A stretch of DNA of 64,000 nt from Klebsiella pneumoniae (GTDB lineage: Bacteria; Pseudomonadota; Gammaproteobacteria; Pseudomonadales; UBA5518), in contig CAMAXE010000006.1 of NCBI GenBank assembly GCA_945862145.1, positions 62,001-126,000 on the forward strand. The letters run 5' to 3'. Below are positions 29,345 to 37,567 of the stretch, piece after piece. Numbering within the stretch: the stretch's first letter is position 1; the number at the start of each line of letters is the position of its first letter. Position numbers and translations under genes: made by a program. Below the pieces are notes generated by a model. The model made no database searches. It was not told the DNA's origin and saw nothing but the letters and a program-made list of their open reading frames with translations.

Positions 29345-30026
29345 GGCGTTCTTCGTAACCGGCACCGATACGGGCGCCGGCAAGACCCTGGTCACCGCTG
29401 GACTGCTGCATGCGGCTGCTGCGCGGGGCCTGCGTTCCATCGGCCTGAAGCCCCTGGCGAGCGGATCGGCGCGTACTGCCCATGGCGAGCTGCACAACGA
29501 AGATGCGCTCATGCTGCAGCAGGCCGCCAGCGTGCCGCTCGCCTATGCAGACGTGAACGCCTTGTCGCTGGAGCCGGCAATCGCGCCGCATCTGGCCGCT
29601 GTCGAAAGCGGTCTGCAACTTGATGTCCGTTTGCTCGCAGCCCACTGCCGGGCCCAGCTGCTGCGTCCACATGATCTGTTGCTGGTCGAGGGCGCGGGTG
29701 GGTGGCGGGTGCCGCTCAATGACCACGAGACCCTCGCCGATCTTGCTTGTCTGCTGGGGCTGCCAGTGATCCTCGTGGTGGGGATGCGGCTCGGCTGCGT
29801 GAATCATGCCTTGCTCAGCGCCGAGGCAATCTCTCGGGATGGGCTGACGTTGGCGGGCTGGGTTGCGACCCAGACCGACCCCGGCATGGCGAGGGTGGAG
29901 CAGAACTTCGACACGCTGCAGATGCGTATTCCCGCGCCATGCATTGGTTTTATCGGCTACCGCGCCGGCATAGGCTTCCGTGAGGCTGCGCAAAGTCTGG
30001 ATATCGGGCGCCTGCTGGCTGGCTGA
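29337..30026 (+). CDS. bioD: Dethiobiotin synthetase BioD
   Basis: ATP-dependent ring closure of DAPA with CO2 to dethiobiotin. The 229-residue protein opens with SKAFFVTGTDTGAGKTLVTA (P-loop), then KPLASG and VEGAGGWRVPL. GTG start with GAGGAGG at ideal spacing, overlapping the end of bioHC by 8 bases. Last recognised biotin gene of the operon. Confidence 0.97.
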   Translation: MSKAFFVTGTDTGAGKTLVTAGLLHAAAARGLRSIGLKPLASGSARTAHGELHNEDALMLQQAASVPLAYADVNALSLEPAIAPHLAAVESGLQLDVRLLAAHCRAQLLRPHDLLLVEGAGGWRVPLNDHETLADLACLLGLPVILVVGMRLGCVNHALLSAEAISRDGLTLAGWVATQTDPGMARVEQNFDTLQMRIPAPCIGFIGYRAGIGFREAAQSLDIGRLLAG

Positions 30027-30082
30027 GGTCCGTGCTATCCTCAGCGCGTCAAGTGTCTGATCGCTGCGATCGGAGGGTAACC

Positions 30083-30313
30083 ATGGCCATCAATTCGATT
30101 TCCCTTGCGGGCATGTCCGCCCTGCGTGAGAGCGTGGTCCGTGCTCAGGATGCCGCCGTCAAGGTAGCGCAGGCCGGTGAACCCGAAGACCAGACGACGC
30201 TCATCGAGTCCCTGCTGGAATTGCAGCAGGCCAAGCAGGACGCCCGCATTGCAGCGCGGGTCGTTGATGCCGGCGACAACCTGGTCGGCACTCTGATCGA
30301 CACGCTTGCCTGA
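30083..30313 (+). CDS. 76-residue rod-like mini-protein of unknown function
   Basis: A complete small gene with GGAGGGTAACC before its ATG. The N-terminus (INSISLAGMSALRESV) resembles the N-terminal D0 helix of flagellar rod/hook proteins. The C-terminus (LLELQQAKQDARIAARV then VDAGDNLVGTLIDTLA) resembles their C-terminal helix, where QRAYQANAKVI and TADEMLGTLLD are typical. The whole middle domain is missing. This resemblance is my reading by eye. It lies 57 bases after bioD and overlaps the next small frame. As I recall, Pseudomonas has a small hypothetical gene in the same place between bioD and an acyl-CoA dehydrogenase. Confidence 0.75.
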   Translation: MAINSISLAGMSALRESVVRAQDAAVKVAQAGEPEDQTTLIESLLELQQAKQDARIAARVVDAGDNLVGTLIDTLA

Positions 30314-30569
30314 GAGCCGCGAGATCCATTCTGTGTCCGGCATCAGCGGGATTCCTCCGCTACCGGTAACCCCCACCTACGATCCCCTCGGTCGCGCCAT
30401 GACCGAGGAGCAGAAAGCCCGTCTGCAGGAATTGCCTTCTGCGCCTGTCGAGGAGCCGCTTGCCAAGGAGCGGCTCACCGACCGTCGCCGCGAGGGCAAG
30501 CCTGGCCGCAACAAGGACGACCCCGGCGACGACGAGGGCCCCGGCCAGATCATCGACAGCTACGCCTGA
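30306..30569 (+). CDS. Small Pro/charge-rich hypothetical protein
   Basis: Up to 87 residues. The frame opens at TTG 30306, overlapping the previous stop by 8 bases; GTG 30333 (MSGISGIPPLPVTPTYDP) is another possible start. The first half is Pro-rich, the middle is basic (KERLTDRRREGKPGRNKD) and the end acidic (DDPGDDEGPGQIIDSY), suggesting a soluble, largely disordered protein. No domain recognised. Same strand as, and close behind, the rod-like mini-protein, so they may be co-expressed. Confidence 0.6.
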   Translation: MPESREIHSVSGISGIPPLPVTPTYDPLGRAMTEEQKARLQELPSAPVEEPLAKERLTDRRREGKPGRNKDDPGDDEGPGQIIDSYA

Positions 30570-30646
30570 GCGCCAGAACCGGCCCAAAGCCGCTGCCGCG
30601 ACGTATCCTCAAGATCGAGCACTAAGCCTTTTCCAGGAGGTACCGG

Positions 30647-32443
<1,797 letters not shown>

Positions 32444-32451
32444 GGTGCACC

Positions 32452-32634
32452 ATGCGACGCGAAGACGAGATAAGCGAAGAAGACCGCGCCCGCGTGGCCA
32501 GCGTGATCAGCACCGGCATCCACTCGGTGGAGCGCAAGCCCTTCCGGCCGTTCTACATGATGATCATGTTGCTAACGGTTATTACGCTGCTCAGCGTGAC
32601 TGCCGTGGTGATCGAGAAGATTTATATCCCCTGA
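32452..32634 (+). CDS. Small single-pass membrane protein (DUF3094-like)
   Basis: A 60-residue protein: an acidic N-terminus (REDEISEEDRARVASVI), the block SVERKPFRPFYMM, and one hydrophobic helix (about 36-54, MMIMLLTVITLLSVTAVVI). The ERKPFRP motif ahead of the helix is what I remember of the small DUF3094 family of Pseudomonas relatives. It starts 8 bases after the acyl-CoA dehydrogenase stop. Function unknown. Confidence 0.7.
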   Translation: MRREDEISEEDRARVASVISTGIHSVERKPFRPFYMMIMLLTVITLLSVTAVVIEKIYIP

Positions 32635-32687
32635 GGGGGAATTTGATTACAATCGCGCCGCCTTGGCAGCGCCCTGCCAACGGTCTT

Positions 32688-32764
32688 CGGAGTGTAGCTC
32701 AGCATGGTAGAGCACCGCCTTCGGGAGGCGGGGGTCGAAGGTTCGAATCCTTTCACTCCGACCA
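32688..32764 (+). tRNA. tRNA-Pro (anticodon CGG)
   Basis: A 77-base cloverleaf with acceptor CGGAGTG/CACTCCG, encoded CCA, D-arm AGCTCAGCATGGTAGAGC, anticodon stem CCGCC/GGCGG with loop TTCGGGA (anticodon CGG), and T-arm GAAGGTTCGAATCCTTTC. It borders the accessory stretch to its right. Confidence 0.97.
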
Positions 32765-33079
32765 ATTCGGTCACGCGTTTTCAGCTTGTTTTGTGCGTGC
32801 AGATTCCTTTGATAAATCCGGGTGCAGCGCCTGCGTCCGTCATCACTCGTGACGAATCTGAAAAGACGTAACGCCCCATGCGGGCTTTCTGGATTCGGCC
32901 GGTTTTTCGGATTTCTCTGAGCGTCTGAAAAACGCACCGGAGATCAATTGGGCTCAAGCAGTCAATAAAAACCCCCAGCCGAGACCGGCTGGGGGTTTTT
33001 TGTTGGTGGCGGACGATTGACCAAGTGCTGACTGGCCTCCCGAGCTTATGCGCACTTCTGCGGGCGTGAGCGGGTGCAA
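32765..33079. other. Gene-free stretch after tRNA-Pro; left edge of the accessory region
   Basis: No credible gene. It holds one strong intrinsic terminator (listed separately) about 200 bases after the tRNA. No perfect copy of the tRNA-Pro 3' end is present here. A loose match to the ssrA 3' end begins at about 33003 (TTGGTGGCGG). Confidence 0.5.
32967..33001. terminator. Strong intrinsic terminator, usable in both directions
   Basis: Stem CCCCCAGCC (32972-32980) and GGCTGGGGG (32987-32995), 6-base loop, flanked by A-rich on the left and six T on the right. It could end tRNA-Pro readthrough on the plus strand and parE transcription on the minus strand. Confidence 0.85.
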
Positions 33080-33448
33080 TCAGGCTTTTCGTTTCAGCCG
33101 CTCGACTTCGGCGTGGAAGGCCGGGGTCAGGTCCGCGATCAAGGATTCGATGTCGCGCACCTGATGTTGAACCGTCAGCACAGCGATGCCGTGCGGCACG
33201 AGGTCGTAGATCACGAAGTGCTGCCGCGCTGGAATCATCAGAAACGGCGCCGAACGGTACTGCCGCAAGCGGCCCTTCTCCGGGTTGGCGGCAGCAACGC
33301 CCATGACCGCGTACAGATCGGCGAGGTACTGGTCGGCAACGTCTTCGCCCCATTCACGGCGCGACCGCGTGTGGATGCGGCGCAAATCCAGCGCCGCATT
33401 CCGGGTCAGCAGGAACGTGGTGGGTGATGGCACGTCATTTCCAGCCAT
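33080..33448 (-). CDS. parE: ParE/RelE-superfamily toxin
   Basis: A 122-residue protein of the RelE/ParE fold: AALDLRRIHTRSRREWGEDVADQYLADL (helical hairpin), then the beta-sheet core PFLMIPARQHFVIYDLV and VLTVQHQVRDIESLI. ParE proteins usually poison DNA gyrase; RelE proteins cut mRNA, and the RelE catalytic set cannot be assigned by eye. The ATG at 33448 has AAGGA five bases ahead and overlaps the antitoxin gene by 14 bases, the normal order antitoxin-toxin. A longer N-terminal reading to 33571 is not supported. Confidence 0.85.
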   Translation of the reverse strand: MAGNDVPSPTTFLLTRNAALDLRRIHTRSRREWGEDVADQYLADLYAVMGVAAANPEKGRLRQYRSAPFLMIPARQHFVIYDLVPHGIAVLTVQHQVRDIESLIADLTPAFHAEVERLKRKA

Positions 33449-33704
33449 CGGCTTCCTTGCGGTCGAGCACCTCCATGTCGGCCTTGAAGTCGCCGCTGGA
33501 CGCAAAGACGCGGCCTGCCGCCAAGTCTCGGTGCCCGGCAAGGATGGCGTCCTGCACAAACTGGCCGTCACGCCGTTCCATGTCGCGGCGAATCAGGTCG
33601 CGCACGTATTCGCTGGGCGTTTCGTAAAGCCCCGCTTCGCCGACCATTCGATCCACGAATTCAGCCAAGGGTTGCGACAGGCGGGCATTGATGCGTTCAG
33701 ACAT
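33435..33704 (-). CDS. parD: ParD-type ribbon-helix-helix antitoxin
   Basis: An 89-residue protein. The N-terminus INARLSQPLAEFVDRMV is followed by the ParD block YETPSEYVRDLIRRDMERRD, a ribbon-helix-helix DNA-binding domain, and a flexible C-terminal tail expected to wrap the toxin. GGAGG stands five bases before the ATG. It precedes and overlaps parE, so the pair is a type II toxin-antitoxin module, probably autorepressed through the repeats just upstream. Confidence 0.87.
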   Translation of the reverse strand: MSERINARLSQPLAEFVDRMVGEAGLYETPSEYVRDLIRRDMERRDGQFVQDAILAGHRDLAAGRVFASSGDFKADMEVLDRKEADGWK

Positions 33705-33735
33705 AGGAACCTCCCGGAGCGATCAGATAGTAGAA

Positions 33736-33764
33736 TTGTCGCACTGATGCCGCCATTTGTCGCA
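33736..33764. repeat. Direct repeat upstream of parD, likely antitoxin operator
   Basis: TTGTCGCA occurs at 33736-33743 and 33757-33764, 21 bases apart (two helical turns), 32-60 bases before the parD start. Same-face repeats suit binding by ribbon-helix-helix dimers. Confidence 0.5.
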
Positions 33765-33830
33765 AATATTGCGCACACAGAAGACGAATGCAGTGCTGGC
33801 ACCTAATTTCACTCATTTCGCCTCGAGGAA

Positions 33831-34244
33831 TCACGGGCAAGCCGTTGTCACGGAGCAAATTTCGCTGATTTCGCCAAGTTCGCGCTGCTCCTCGATGCGA
33901 TACCCCATCGCCCGGTAGCCTTGTTGCCGCTTGTCCCACATCCGCAGCAGGGCTGGATGGCCGGTGTCGACGAAGTCGATGATCCGCACGTCGGTCTTGC
34001 TGGCGTGCTCGCGGTGCAGGCGCCCGGCGTACTGCTGCAGCGTGCCCTTCCAGGACACCGGCATCGCGAGGACCAGTGTGTCGAGTGGCGGGTGATCGAA
34101 GCCCTCGCCAACCAGCTTGCCGGTGGACAGAAGGATGCGCGGCGCGTCGGGCGGTAGTGCGTCCAGGTCTGCGACCAGCGGCATACCCGCGCGTTTGCGG
34201 GATTCCGCAAAGAAAGTGCCCAACGGAGAACCGAGGGGCATCAA
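33831..34244 (-). pseudogene. C-terminal fragment of a superfamily 2 helicase (TOTE/type III-like)
   Basis: About 138 codons covering only the last part of a DEAD/DEAH helicase: motif V STGKLVGEGFDHPPLDTL, LAMPVSWKGTLQQYAGRLHR with motif VI, then VRIIDFVDTGHPALLRMW and KRQQGYRAMGY. The RecA-like domain 1 with Walker A and DExx box is missing; bases upstream (34245-34440) do not continue it in any frame. The block PVSWKGTLQQYAGRLHR is typical of the large restriction-like helicases of TOTE-type conflict systems. As it stands it cannot be an active helicase. Confidence 0.75.
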
Positions 34245-34466
34245 TTTTTGATGGTGGGGTGGCGGCCTGCACCAAACCTATGTAACTCAGCGTCTTAGAG
34301 CCGTTTAGAACTCCTGCGGGATGGTGCGGAAACTGGCCCCTGCTGCCGGCAATCCTATCAGTTGCACCCCGATGAAGTCGCCAGCCGAATGCCCCAGAAG
34401 GGTCGCCGGTTCAATTCCCAATTGCTCATTCTAACCCGCGTCCGCAAGCCAAGTCGGTGGCAACGG
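34245..34466. other. Non-coding remnant DNA in the accessory region
   Basis: No gene recognised. It contains a short tRNA T-arm-like stretch (GGTTCAATTCC near 34408) whose stem would not pair, so it is not a functional tRNA. Confidence 0.4.
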
Positions 34467-34781
34467 CTACCCAAGGAGTAGTTGACGACCGAACGCCGTG
34501 AGGATTTCGGCTGGAGCACCCGCTATGAAGTTGTCCGGCGGAAGTGTGAAGCCAGGAAACTTCTGAGTGATCGCCTGCGCGACCTTGTTCGGAATTTGAG
34601 AGCCGTTGGTCTGCGGCACCAGGGTCACGGTCTGGCTCAGTCGATCGCGGTGCGCCCAGGAGATGACCAGATCGCCCTTGACGACTGCTGGTGCTGGAGC
34701 TGCGTCCCGAGCCTGTCGAGCAACAAGCGGAGGCGCTGGCATGAGCGATATCCGAATCCACAAGACAGGCGAGCCGCACAT
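34467..34781 (-). pseudogene. Possible remnant of a phage-type structural protein
   Basis: A 104-codon frame whose stretch GDLVISWAHRDRLSQTVTLV resembles a block seen in phage and GTA tail proteins (W-HRDRL-QT). There is no ribosome site at the Met and the 5' end overlaps the start of the divergent HTH gene, so if real it is a 5'-truncated remnant. The C-terminal part (FPGFTLPPDNFIAGAPAEIL) is not recognised. Low confidence. Confidence 0.3.
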
Positions 34782-35178
34782 TCTTCAGGCAAGCGACGGC
34801 AGACTAATTCTGTCTGTACCGATTCAAATCAAACGCCGTAGCGGGCGCAAGCTCGTCACGCTGCCGAACGGTGAAACGACCGCGCCGAGGCCATGGGACG
34901 TGGCGCCAACGCCGCTCCAGCTGGCGCTGGCCAGAGGCCATCGTTGGCTGGCCATGCTGGAGTCAGGAGAAGCCAAGTCATTGAAGGAAATTGCTGAGCG
35001 CGAGAAGATCGACAACAGCTACGTGAGCCGGATGGTCAACCTGACCACGCTGGCGCCCGACATCGTGGCGGCCATCCTGGACGACGCACTGCCGAACCAC
35101 GTCACGCTGTTCGATCTGGCAGTTGATCCGCCGGCGCTGTGGGATGAGCAGCGGGAGCGAGCCGGGCTTCCGTATTGA
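34741..35178 (+). CDS. Orphan ParB/KorB-like helix-turn-helix protein of mobile elements
   Basis: A 145-residue protein with a basic N-terminal part (IQIKRRSGRKLVTLPNG) and a ParB-like helix-turn-helix (about 85-115; SLKEIAEREKIDNSYVSRMV), followed by NLTTLAPDIVAAILDDALPNHVTLFDL. Proteins of this kind usually precede a DUF2924 gene and a large serine recombinase in integrative elements; neither is present here. GGAGG stands before the ATG. The gene itself looks whole, so it may be the surviving piece of a lost recombinase cassette. Confidence 0.75.
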   Translation: MSDIRIHKTGEPHILQASDGRLILSVPIQIKRRSGRKLVTLPNGETTAPRPWDVAPTPLQLALARGHRWLAMLESGEAKSLKEIAEREKIDNSYVSRMVNLTTLAPDIVAAILDDALPNHVTLFDLAVDPPALWDEQRERAGLPY

Positions 35179-35181
35179 AAA

Positions 35182-35646
35182 TCAGCCGGCTTCTGCTGGC
35201 GACCACGGACCTCCAGCCTGCCAACGGGCTGTGAGCGTCGCATTGACGCTGGCCGCCTCAATCACCGGCAGCATGACGCGCACACCGGCATAGTTCGCCT
35301 CTTTGCGGATCTCGGCAGCTCGCACGGTGTCGGGTTGCAACACCACGCCATCATGCGTTGCGATCGCGCAGATTTCTCTGAAGATGCCTTCGATGTGCGG
35401 CAATTCCGCCGAGCCTAAACCCAGAAAGTCGGCGTCCCTGGTTGCGCGATGCGGGATGTCGAACCACAGGTCAAACAGCAGCGCCCCCTTCAGCAAGAAC
35501 TGGTCGGCGTGATTCGAGACGCTGATCCGGTACAGCATGCGCTCAATCGCGTAACGAGTCAGGACCAGATTGAAATCCTGTTTGGTCTCGCGGGCGCGGT
35601 TAAGCAGACGCGCACGCACCGATGCCGCCACGTTTCGTTCATTCAT
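35182..35646 (-). CDS. abiEii: AbiEii-type nucleotidyltransferase toxin, C-terminally truncated
   Basis: A 154-residue protein with the first half of an AbiEii/AbiGii nucleotidyltransferase: ERMLYRISVSNHADQFLLKG, LLFDLWFDIPHRATRDADFL (catalytic D-A-D), and EANYAGVRVMLP. Family members run near 300 residues; here the similarity ends at VRVMLP (near 35275) and the frame stops after about 30 unrelated residues, just before the end of the opposite HTH gene. Motifs III and IV of the family are therefore missing and toxicity is doubtful. ATG 35646 is chosen over 35655 because AGGGA lies 8 bases before it. Confidence 0.8.
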   Translation of the reverse strand: MNERNVAASVRARLLNRARETKQDFNLVLTRYAIERMLYRISVSNHADQFLLKGALLFDLWFDIPHRATRDADFLGLGSAELPHIEGIFREICAIATHDGVVLQPDTVRAAEIRKEANYAGVRVMLPVIEAASVNATLTARWQAGGPWSPAEAG

Positions 35647-35666
35647 GGCGCACATCCCTGTGCGCC
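35647..35666 (-). promoter_or_regulatory. Hairpin holding the abiEii ribosome-binding site in its loop
   Basis: On the minus strand GGCGCACA, loop GGGA, TGTGCGCC form a perfect 8-base stem ending directly at the ATG (35646). The Shine-Dalgarno AGGGA spans the stem edge and loop. This could limit translation of the toxin unless ribosomes from abiEi open it. Confidence 0.55.
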
Positions 35667-35688
35667 ACCCTTCGGGCAGCTGCGCTGT

Positions 35689-35714
35689 ACAAAACGTTCA
35701 TCCTGACGTTTTGT
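35689..35714 (-). repeat. Intercistronic inverted repeat between abiEi and abiEii
   Basis: ACAAAACGT and ACGTTTTGT, 9 bases each with an 8-base loop, beginning at the abiEi stop codon. It may be an RNA hairpin that protects or separates the two parts of the mRNA, or a protein site. Confidence 0.5.
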
Positions 35715-36313
35715 CATGACAGGCTTTCCATGTAGGGACGCATCACATTGGCTACCCGGCACAGCGTGGCATAGCGCCAGAGTTCGTCCATGCTCACGCG
35801 CTTGGCTCGCCAAGCCTCCTGCAGCGCTTCCATCGCCACATCAAGGCCGATCTTGTTGCGGAACTTGAAGCAGTCAGCCACGGTGCGGGCGACGTTGGTA
35901 ACGCGAACGGTTACGCCATCGACCTGATGTTCTTCGATGCCGTCGGTCAGCGCGGCGCCAGAGAAGCGCACGATGCGCAGAGGTGGGTAGTCCATCTTTG
36001 GCGCACGGGCCTTGTTGGGAATGGCCAGCCAGACCTCGAACGGCGACTGTGTGGTGAGGTCATGCACACGCAGCGCCGATAGCAGGCAGACGATGGCTTG
36101 CGGATGCTTACGTGCGATCTCGGCCAGCGACCCATGCTCCGACACTGAGCGCCCAGGAATGGCGTACAGACCGCGCCCCACGCGGGTGAGTAGTCCCTGC
36201 CGAACCAGCCGCGTTAGGGCGACACTGGGCAGCCCGTGCTCATCGAGATCACGCGGGCGAATAAGGTCGTGCTGGGCGGCGAGATCCAGAATAGTCTGGT
36301 GCGAATTTTCCAT
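35714..36313 (-). CDS. abiEi: AbiEi antitoxin and transcriptional repressor
   Basis: A 199-residue protein with an N-terminal winged helix (TILDLAAQHDLIRPRDLDEHGLPS, ALTRLVRQGLLTRVGRGLYAI) and the C-terminal AbiEi domain (VCLLSALRVHDLTTQ, VTVRVTNVARTVADCFKFRNKIGLDVAMEAL). AbiEi proteins bind inverted repeats in their own promoter and counteract AbiEii (type IV toxin-antitoxin, phage abortive infection). The ATG at 36313 is preferred to 36331, which would start nearly on the operator. The antitoxin looks complete while its toxin is truncated. Confidence 0.88.
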   Translation of the reverse strand: MENSHQTILDLAAQHDLIRPRDLDEHGLPSVALTRLVRQGLLTRVGRGLYAIPGRSVSEHGSLAEIARKHPQAIVCLLSALRVHDLTTQSPFEVWLAIPNKARAPKMDYPPLRIVRFSGAALTDGIEEHQVDGVTVRVTNVARTVADCFKFRNKIGLDVAMEALQEAWRAKRVSMDELWRYATLCRVANVMRPYMESLS

Positions 36314-36334
36314 GCCGCCATGATGTTGCATTAC

Positions 36335-36360
36335 GTCGGTAGATCTCCATAACTACCGAC
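36335..36360. promoter_or_regulatory. Inverted-repeat operator upstream of abiEi
   Basis: GTCGGTAG (36335-36342), 10 bases, CTACCGAC (36353-36360): a perfect 8-base inverted repeat starting 22 bases before the abiEi ATG. AbiEi proteins are known to repress their operon by binding such repeats. Confidence 0.65.
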
Positions 36361-36621
36361 AAAACGCAACTCTCATGGTTTCCTTTGCTGCCCGATCCTG
36401 CAATCCAACGTGTTGATTTGTCCGCTCGTAACTCATTGATCTGTATGACTCATACTCATGACCTTTGCGGACTTCGGGCCTGTTTCAGGCAGCGAGGGCG
36501 GAGCGAGGAATGGCCAGGAGAGAGTGGAATGTGGCTCGGAACGGCCAATTCGGGCGGCAGGCGAAGTCCGCAGGCTTCCGCAGGAACCCCCAACAACACG
36601 CGGGAACCGGCGCCTCCAGGC
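36361..36621. other. Gene-free stretch between abiEi and ssrA
   Basis: About 260 bases with several overlapping short frames but no protein I can support. It is the right edge of the accessory region, next to the ssrA terminator. No integrase or perfect direct repeat of the ssrA 3' end is seen. Confidence 0.5.
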
Positions 36622-36654
36622 AAAAAAAAGCCCCAACTGATATCAGTTGGGGCT
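36622..36654 (-). terminator. Intrinsic terminator of ssrA
   Basis: Perfect 26-base palindrome (36629-36654) centred on GATATC with arms AGCCCCAACT/AGTTGGGGCT, followed on the minus strand by eight T. It lies 8 bases beyond the CCA end of tmRNA. Confidence 0.93.
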
Positions 36655-36661
36655 CCAGTAT

Positions 36662-37025
36662 TGGTGGAGGCGGCGGGAGTTGAACCCGCGTCCGCACGCC
36701 CTCTGCCGTTTGCTCTACATGCTTAGCCGTGTCTACTGGTTTTAACCACTCTCCACCCGACGGGCAGGGACTGAGAGCAGCGAGTCCGGTTTATTTTAGT
36801 GCTCGCGTCCCGGACGTACGCGTGCGCGATCCTGCGAGATATGACGCCTGATGACGGACGCGCAGGCACGGCTCCGGTCAGACGGCACCCTACTGGGGTT
36901 TAAGCAGCGAGTGCGTAGCTGTCGTCGTTGGCAACTATCTTTTCGCAATGTTGATTTACGAGAGGCATTGCACTCTCGGCATGCACATCGGGCTTCGCGA
37001 CCCACGTCGAATCCAAAGCGCCCCC
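36662..37025 (-). ncRNA. ssrA: tmRNA (10Sa RNA)
   Basis: A 364-base RNA. The 5' end GGGGGCGCTTTGGATTCGAC pairs with the 3' end CGCCTCC-A-CCA to make the tRNA-like acceptor; the T-arm reads GCGGGTTCAACTCCCGC. The tag frame (36932-36900) encodes ANDDSYALAA and a stop after the resume Ala codon GCC. The E. coli tag is ANDENYALAA and Pseudomonas ANDDNYALAA. tmRNA with SmpB rescues stalled ribosomes and marks the products for ClpXP. The 3' end is a frequent integration site, and the accessory genes begin right beyond it. Confidence 0.98.
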
Positions 37026-37090
37026 TGTGAAAGCGCAGGGTAACACCCCGCGCTCACACTTTGACGGCGGAATGCGGGAAAGTTCAGGTT

Positions 37091-37567
37091 CTATTTGGTG
37101 TGCCGGTTAAGGCGCTGCTTCTGGCGGGCCCAGTCGCGGTCTTTTTCGGTGGCGCGCTTGTCGTGCTGCTTCTTGCCCTTGGCGAGCGCTACCTCGCACT
37201 TCACCAGATGACCCTTCCAGTACATGCGGGTGCAGACGGCGGTGTAGCCTTCGCGCTCCACGCCACCCATCAGGCTGTCGATCTCGCGGCGACCCAGTAG
37301 GAGCTTGCGGTTGCGCCCGGGTATTGCCACGAAGTGGGAGCTGGCGCTCGCCAGCGGCTCGATACGGGCGCCCTGCAGGAAGGCCTCGCCATCACGGAAG
37401 TACACGTAGCTGTCGACCAGGCTCCCACGGCCGGCCCGCAGGCTTTTGACTTCCCAGCCTTCGAGGGCAATTCCCGCCTCGATGCGCGACTCGATGTAGT
37501 ACTCGAAACCCGCCTTCCGGTTCTGGGCGATGACGCCGCCGCCGGACTGGGCCTTCTTGCCGCCCAT
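37091..37567 (-). CDS. smpB: tmRNA-binding protein SmpB
   Basis: A 158-residue RNA-binding protein: [40 protein letters not shown], and the basic C-terminal tail ending in KQRLNRHTK that inserts into the empty mRNA channel. The frame opens at 37609 but [10 protein letters not shown] at 37567 is the family-like start. It lies 66 bases before ssrA on the same strand, as in many gammaproteobacteria. Confidence 0.97.
   Translation of the reverse strand: MGGKKAQSGGGVIAQNRKAGFEYYIESRIEAGIALEGWEVKSLRAGRGSLVDSYVYFRDGEAFLQGARIEPLASASSHFVAIPGRNRKLLLGRREIDSLMGGVEREGYTAVCTRMYWKGHLVKCEVALAKGKKQHDKRATEKDRDWARQKQRLNRHTK

Noticed and set aside
33697-34275. 192-codon minus-strand frame overlapping the helicase fragment
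   Set aside because: It is the frame-shifted shadow of the helicase fragment, Arg-rich and without motifs.
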